Below are positions 60,201 to 64,000 of a DNA stretch of 64,000 nt, piece after piece. The number at the start of each line of letters is the position of its first letter. Position 1 is the stretch's first letter. The stretch is from positions 73,367,839-73,431,838 of the forward strand of contig NC_065883.2 of NCBI RefSeq assembly GCF_932274485.2, written 5' to 3'. Source of the stretch: Patella vulgata. Taxonomy: Eukaryota; Mollusca; Gastropoda; Patellidae. A program made the translations under genes and the position numbers. The notes under the pieces are model-generated. The model was not told where the DNA came from. It searched no databases and saw only the letters and a program-made list of their open reading frames with translations.

Positions 60201-62315
60201 GGTTGATCAGTGCGTATCCTCTTCACACGTGGTGGACCTTTCTCCAGGCTTGTCATATCATGTGGCCGTTTGACCTGCATTGGGCGGGTACTCGGAGGCT
60301 GTTCCATGCTGGCCATGCTTGTGCTCTCTCCCATCATGTCGCGAAAGTTCTGTCTAACTCGAGGCTGTGGAGGCACTTCAAATATCGCTTCTTTCGGCAT
60401 AAAGACACTTTCAGTTCTTCCAAATAATCTAAAAGATTTCAAGAAACAATTACAATGATTGACAGTTTTCAAAGAAATGGGGTTTAGTGTCTACTCGACA
60501 CAAACAAGGTCATTTTGGGACTAACATGGTTCAATTTTACTTCAATAATTCACTTTTGGGTGGGGTCTTTAGGATTGGGAGGATACTGTCTTCCAAACAA
60601 TCTAAAAGATTTTAAGAAACAACACGATACAATGACACTGATTGACAGTTTCCATAGATGACATCTATTGAGAGAGAGAGATAGAGAGAGAGAGACAGAG
60701 AGAGAGAGACAGAGAGTTTAACCTCCACTGGACACATACTAGGTCTAACATATGGTTAAATTTTTATTTCAATAATTTACTTGTGCTTAAGGGTCTTTTT
60801 GCAGAAAACCGAAAGACAAGGAGAAAACCCACAAGGTTGGACCAGCGACTACTTACTCCTCGTCACATACAAGCGGGGAATCAAACTATGCCAATTACCT
60901 CAATGACACACCTTCTGATCCAATGTGAATTTGTTAACAATTCATCCCGCTCACCCCTTCCCCAACTGGTCGGTATAAAAAGACACTGTATTGCAGTATA
61001 GTCTTTATTTTACAATTCAGGGCCCTGTTTCTCAAAATCTTAACTAAAGATAAAATCCAAATTTTAGTAGATACTTCAATTTTGATTGGCTAAGCTCTAA
61101 AATCAATATGATATTATCCAATCAAATTACTAAAATTTCGATTTTATCTTAGTTAAAATTTCGTGAAACAGGGCCCAGGACACGGTGAGAGCTCAAAATC
61201 ACCATTTCTTGCTTTAAACCCTTAATGGATAAATTGAACCTTGATGGATAGATTTAACCTTGAACCTTGATGGATAGATTTAACCTTGAACCTTGATGGA
61301 TAGATTGAACCTTGATGAATAGATAGATTGAACCTTGATGGATAGATTGAACCTTAATGTATGGACAGATTGAACCTTGACGAATAGTTTGAATCTTACC
61401 CAGGATTAAAATCATTATGTAGGGTGAAAAGATCTGATGTTGATGGTGGAACTAGACTAAAATCTTCCTCGGAGTTCATTGGTATAAATGGTGCTCTTTG
61501 AAGCATTTCAGACTGAAACAGATTAGATTGGAAGATTAGAATTTAAATCCAGGCCTAAAGAAAGAACAAGCAATAGACAGATTTACCTCTTGCATGTTTA
61601 AGTAGTGATAGTGATATTGACAGATTTTACATGGGCTAACCGAACATCCAACTGTGTGGTTTAAGATCTAACTTAGTAAGCTATTCATAAAATGAAATGA
61701 AAGAAATGGGTTTAACATCCTAGTGAAGACGGGCATATGCCATACATTGTGCTATTAGGGAAATTTTGCCCGGACAGCAGCACTACAGCCTACTCTTATA
61801 TCGAATTCCAACTGCCAGGGGATCTTTTACGTAGACGCCAGTGTGTACACAGGACTTTGTTTTCCCTTTCATTCGAAAGACTAGCTAGCTGTCCTTGTTA
61901 GGCCCTCCGTCCTGCACCACTGACAAGGGGAAACAACATCGGAAAATCCCAATGAACTTTCTCGGGCTGTTCATAAAGAAAAAGAGAGTGAGAAATGGGG
62001 TTTTTCTTCCACTCGACACAAACTAGGTCATTTCGGGACTAACATATGGTTCAATTTTATTTCAATAATTCGCTTGCGCGTAGGGGTCTTTAGCAGTGGT
62101 AGGAAACCTGAGGACCCAGAGAAAACAAGAGAAACCATTTTAAAAGTCTTGCTTAATTTGTGATATAGTTATTTCTGTGGATTTGTTACCTCTGGCTTTT
62201 TAGGTCTGCGTTTCGTTTGGAAGGTTTGTTTCGTATCCATACTGGAAAAAAATCTCTCCATAATATCGACTGATGTTGGACTAGCCATTGTTTTATAATC
62301 TTCTGGACTTCCAAT
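57007..62315 (-). CDS. HIF1A: Hypoxia-inducible factor alpha, 3' half (5 exons)
   Basis: Oxygen-regulated bHLH-PAS transcription factor subunit; only the C-terminal 275 residues lie here. Five exons (62190-62315, 61400-61512, 60172-60428, 58316-58464, 57007-57189) join in frame. Visible residues 45-54 (MLQRAPFIPM) match the prolyl-hydroxylase degradation site of human HIF-1alpha (MLAPYIPM). Residues 133-152 form a bipartite basic nuclear signal (VKR...RVKRIR). Residues 216-262 are the C-terminal transactivation domain: DYEVNAPIQ and LLQGADLLRALD nearly equal the human sequence. The bHLH and PAS exons must lie beyond the right edge. Assignment to HIF-alpha is strong; whether to call it HIF1A or a pre-duplication HIF is a matter of naming. 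Confidence 0.93.
57223..57460 (-). mobile_element. SINE-1, diverged
   Basis: GA run close to the acceptor of the last HIF exon; body shortened; includes a small AAT microsatellite. Further small SINE-1 pieces: 27885-28045, 35899-36062, 52656-52772, 61978-62135, 62330-62430, 63862-63955. Confidence 0.7.
57590..57945 (-). mobile_element. SINE-2, near full length
   Basis: ATTTC tail at left, body and tRNA-like head (CACTAAGCCACCATGG, reverse of A-box region) at right. Lies in the last HIF-alpha intron. Confidence 0.85.
58107..58292 (-). mobile_element. SINE-1, head truncated
   Basis: Tail, body to TACTCCTTGTCACGTTC, then directly flank. CATTTTAACAG occurs on both sides (left near 58081, right near 58294), a likely target duplication. 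Ends about 20 bases from a HIF exon donor. Confidence 0.8.
58316..58464 (-). CDS. HIF1A: HIF-alpha exon (linker to C-TAD)
   Basis: Acceptor tgtaattttag, donor GTAAGT. It reads SRDSVLLNLLLTGEDRSHGY, then a Gly/Ser/Arg-rich stretch ending SGGH. Phases fit both neighbours. Confidence 0.85.
58540..58880 (-). mobile_element. SINE-1 fragment and near-complete copy
   Basis: Short fragment at 58540-58613 and a copy at 58614-58880 with most of the head. Confidence 0.78.
58957..59475. mobile_element. Second, worn copy of the 13.2-kb hAT-like MITE
   Basis: Starts CAGAGGTGTCCAACTC and shares the body (CAGAGTTTTACTGAAACC reversed). One end is lost. An internal stretch of about 75 bases is tandemly duplicated (59107-59180, 59258-59335). 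Confidence 0.65.
59577..60060 (-). mobile_element. SINE-2 whose head and flank are tandemly duplicated
   Basis: A minus copy spans 59577-59920. Its head plus about 100 bases of flank (59862-59995) are repeated at 59994-60128, just before the exon at 60172. Confidence 0.8.
60172..60428 (-). CDS. HIF1A: HIF-alpha exon with nuclear localisation signal
   Basis: Acceptor tgaaatcttttag, donor GTCAGT; 257 bases. It includes LFGRTESVFMPKEAIFEVPP, a Met/Ser-rich stretch and a bipartite basic signal ending in PPRVKRIRTD. The acceptor and first exon bases are duplicated 170 bases upstream, on the far side of a SINE-1 fragment. Confidence 0.88.
60428..60655 (-). repeat. Duplicated HIF exon acceptor flanking a SINE-1 piece
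   Basis: About 60 bases around TTCCAAATAATCTAAAAGAT (60424 onwards) recur at 60591-60655 with small changes. Confidence 0.8.
60468..60965 (-). mobile_element. SINE-1 fragment and diverged SINE-1
   Basis: 60468-60590 lies between the two copies of a HIF exon acceptor; 60668-60965 is an older copy. Confidence 0.72.
61020..61176. mobile_element. Palindromic MITE, 157 bp
   Basis: Starts GGGCCCTGTTTCTC and ends GAAACAGGGCCC; same family as 22458-22613. Confidence 0.85.
61223..61399 (-). repeat. 20-bp minisatellite at a HIF exon donor
   Basis: Unit TTGAACCTTGATGGATAGAT, about eight variants; the last unit merges into the donor of the exon at 61400. Confidence 0.85.
61400..61512 (-). CDS. HIF1A: HIF-alpha exon with C-terminal degradation motif
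   Basis: Acceptor tctgtttcag, donor GTAAGA. It begins SEMLQRAPFIPMNSEEDFSL, aligned with human LEMLAPYIPMDDDFQL. In the family the Pro after Ala is hydroxylated by PHD enzymes and then bound by VHL. A 20-bp minisatellite starts directly after the donor. Confidence 0.92.
61690..61975 (-). mobile_element. SINE-2 copy, head truncated
   Basis: Starts with a GAAATGGG tail region and shows the family body (GGGCATATGCCATAC, GATCTTTTACG, CACTGACAAGGGG). Ends before the tRNA head. Confidence 0.8.
62190..62315 (-). CDS. HIF1A: HIF-alpha exon (before the degradation motif)
   Basis: 42 codons, phase 0 at both ends; acceptor tttattttattag, donor GTAACA. It reads SPTSVDIMERFFSSMDTKQ and ends in a basic RRPKKPE. 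No known domain of its own; it lies in the disordered oxygen-dependent region. Confidence 0.85.
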
Positions 62316-62483
62316 CTAATAAAATAAAAGAGATATGGTTCAATTTTTATTTCAAAACTTCGCTTGCGCTTACGCATCTTTAGTAGTGGGATGAAACCAG
62401 AGGACCCAGAGAAACCCCACAAGGATGGAACTAGGCTGATGTAAACAGGAACATGCAGTGTAGGAAAGTTTGTCTGGAGAGTA

Positions 62484-62740
62484 AATGAAATGAAATGAAA
62501 TGGGGTTTAACATCCTACTGTTCTGCTCCTAATCTGGGCTAATGAAGACGGGCATACACCATACAGTGTGCTATGAGGGAAATTTTGCCCGGGCAGCGGT
62601 ACTACGACCAACTGCCAAGGGATCTTTTACGTGCACGCCAATGTGTACACGGGACCTCGGTTTTTCGTCCCATCCGAACACCCGACCTCCAGGCTAGCGA
62701 GCCAGCATCTTATCCACTTAGCCACGTGATCCCCTGTCTG
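62484..62740 (-). mobile_element. SINE-2 copy with internal deletion
   Basis: Tail, body and head (GCTAGCGAGCCAGCATC, CCACGTGATCCCC) are present, but part of the middle is missing. Confidence 0.82.
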
Positions 62741-63003
62741 GAGAGTAGTATTTCTGCCTACTCTTTGTCGAATTCCACTTGTCAATTGTCCACTACATTA
62801 GCACACCAACTTCTACACTGATACACTAAACTTGAGTTCACAAAACATACTCAGACATAAGTTACTTAAAACTGTTTGCCTTATGTTAACTTGACAATGG
62901 TTCTTTTTCAAAGGGTCTTTTACATGCACACCAACATCTACGCTGATACACTGATGTTTGTCTATGAGAATCAGTTATATATGTACAAATGACTGTTCTA
63001 TTG

Positions 63004-63368
63004 GGGGGATCACGTGGCTAAGTGGGTAAGACGCTGGCTCGCTAGCCTGGAGGTCGGGTGTTCGATCCCTGCATTGACCGAGAAAGTTCATTCAGATTTT
63101 CCGGCGTGGTTCCCCCTTGTCAGTTATGCAGGACGGAGGGCCTGACATGGACAGCTGTCTAGTCCTTCGGATGAGACGGAAAACTGAGGTCCTGTGTGTA
63201 AATTGGAATGCACGTAAAAGATCCTCTGGCAGTTGGAATTCGATATAAGAGTAGGCGATAGTGCCGCTGCCCGGGCAAAATTTCCCTCATAGCACACTGT
63301 ATGGCGTATGCCCGTCTTCATTAGCCCAGTATAGGAGCAGAACAGTAGGACGTTAAACCCCATTTCAT
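63004..63368 (+). mobile_element. SINE-2, full length, with target duplication
   Basis: tRNA-derived SINE with RNA polymerase III A box TGGCTAAGTGGG (63015-63026) and B box GTGTTCGATCCC (63058-63069). It ends GACGTTAAACCCCATTTC with an ATTTC-repeat tail. The 8-bp duplication TTCTATTG flanks it (62996-63003, 63369-63376). Best reference copy of the family here. Confidence 0.9.
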
Positions 63369-63977
63369 TTCTATTGTATCTCAATGAAATAAGTTAAAGC
63401 TTTAAAAAGAGTAATCTCCCTTATATCATGTAACGTATACTGCAATATATACTGAATTAGAATGTCTTCACTACAACATGGATTGCCTGTTCAGTAGTGG
63501 TGCTACAGAAATCAATAAGGGACCATGCCATCCTGCCTTGATGGAGAAAAGTCAAGATGTTAAACCCATTTCAGTTTCAGATTATTTCCATACATCAATG
63601 ATTCTCAACCCTTTTCCACGTCGAACCATTCAGATCAAAAACCTGGAATATTCACCCAGGTGCCTGATACAAGTTTCTGCAATTCATTGTCTGAATACCA
63701 ACAATATCTCTCTTTGGCCCCTTTTCATTTTCACAGCCCCTTCCCAACCCCTCATTATTTTTTCACAGATCCCAGATTGGAAACCACTGTCATTCCAAAC
63801 ATAACCAAACAAAACAGTTATTCCATATTATTATTATACTCTGAAGGTCACGTTAGCTAAGGGGGAAAGAGAGATAGAGAGAGAGAGATATGTGGAGTTC
63901 TTTAGCAGTGGGAGGAAACCGGAGGACCCGGAGAAAACCCACGAGGTTGGACGGACCTATGACATATATATACGTAC

Positions 63978-64000
63978 CCTAGGTGAAAGTGACATAGGTG
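63978..64000 (-). CDS. Possible further HIF-alpha exon at window edge
   Basis: A donor-like AGG|GTACGT follows a short stretch that would read PMSLSPR in the phase (0) expected by the next exon. Only 23 bases are visible, so this is a candidate only. Confidence 0.3.

Noticed and set aside
60203-60458. Two plus frames
   Set aside because: Antisense of the HIF exon at 60172-60428.
63015-63069. Functional tRNA gene
   Set aside because: A and B boxes belong to a SINE head; no cloverleaf with acceptor stem was found.
63589-63790. Further hAT-like element starting near GATTCTCAACCC
   Set aside because: Only one end-like motif; no second end or target duplication seen.

Overview
This window reads as invertebrate nuclear DNA, most likely from a mollusc and perhaps a marine gastropod. 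It is AT-rich, the genes are cut into many short exons with GT-AG borders, and the introns are packed with two tRNA-headed SINE families, many short inverted-repeat DNA transposons (MITEs) and minisatellites. The species guess rests on the repeat style and on protein similarity recalled from memory, not on a search.

Two protein-coding genes can be read, both on the minus strand. The right one (57007-62315, perhaps reaching the right edge) is the 3' end of a hypoxia-inducible factor alpha gene. Five exons join in phase and carry an oxygen-dependent degradation motif, a bipartite nuclear localisation signal and the C-terminal transactivation domain with the asparagine targeted by FIH. The left one fills most of the window (1-48211). 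It is an RGS22-like regulator of G-protein signalling, read here as 29 exons (4007 coding bases, about 1335 codons) whose phases all agree. Its first exon is at 48.2 kb and its 3' end lies beyond the left edge. The two genes are in tandem, about 8.8 kb apart; the gap holds the probable HIF 3' UTR, repeats and the RGS22 promoter.

Most other open frames are passages through SINEs or through minisatellites whose unit lacks stops. SINE-1 (tail of TC repeats) and SINE-2 (tail of ATTTC repeats) have different tRNA-like heads but end in the same short 3' sequence, so they probably shared one LINE partner. Several MITE families can be assigned by target duplications: hAT-like (8 bp), MULE-like (9 bp, one with a possible captured coding fragment) and a family whose ends carry TTAA. 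One reverse-transcriptase fragment and one 209-codon frame of unknown origin are noted as fossils.

The most unusual pattern is that tandem repeats start at splice sites. At seven exon borders in the two genes a donor or acceptor, sometimes with the first exon bases, is copied two to five times in the adjoining intron. SINE tails also abut several acceptors and in one case form the whole pyrimidine tract. No rRNA, functional tRNA or CRISPR array was seen.
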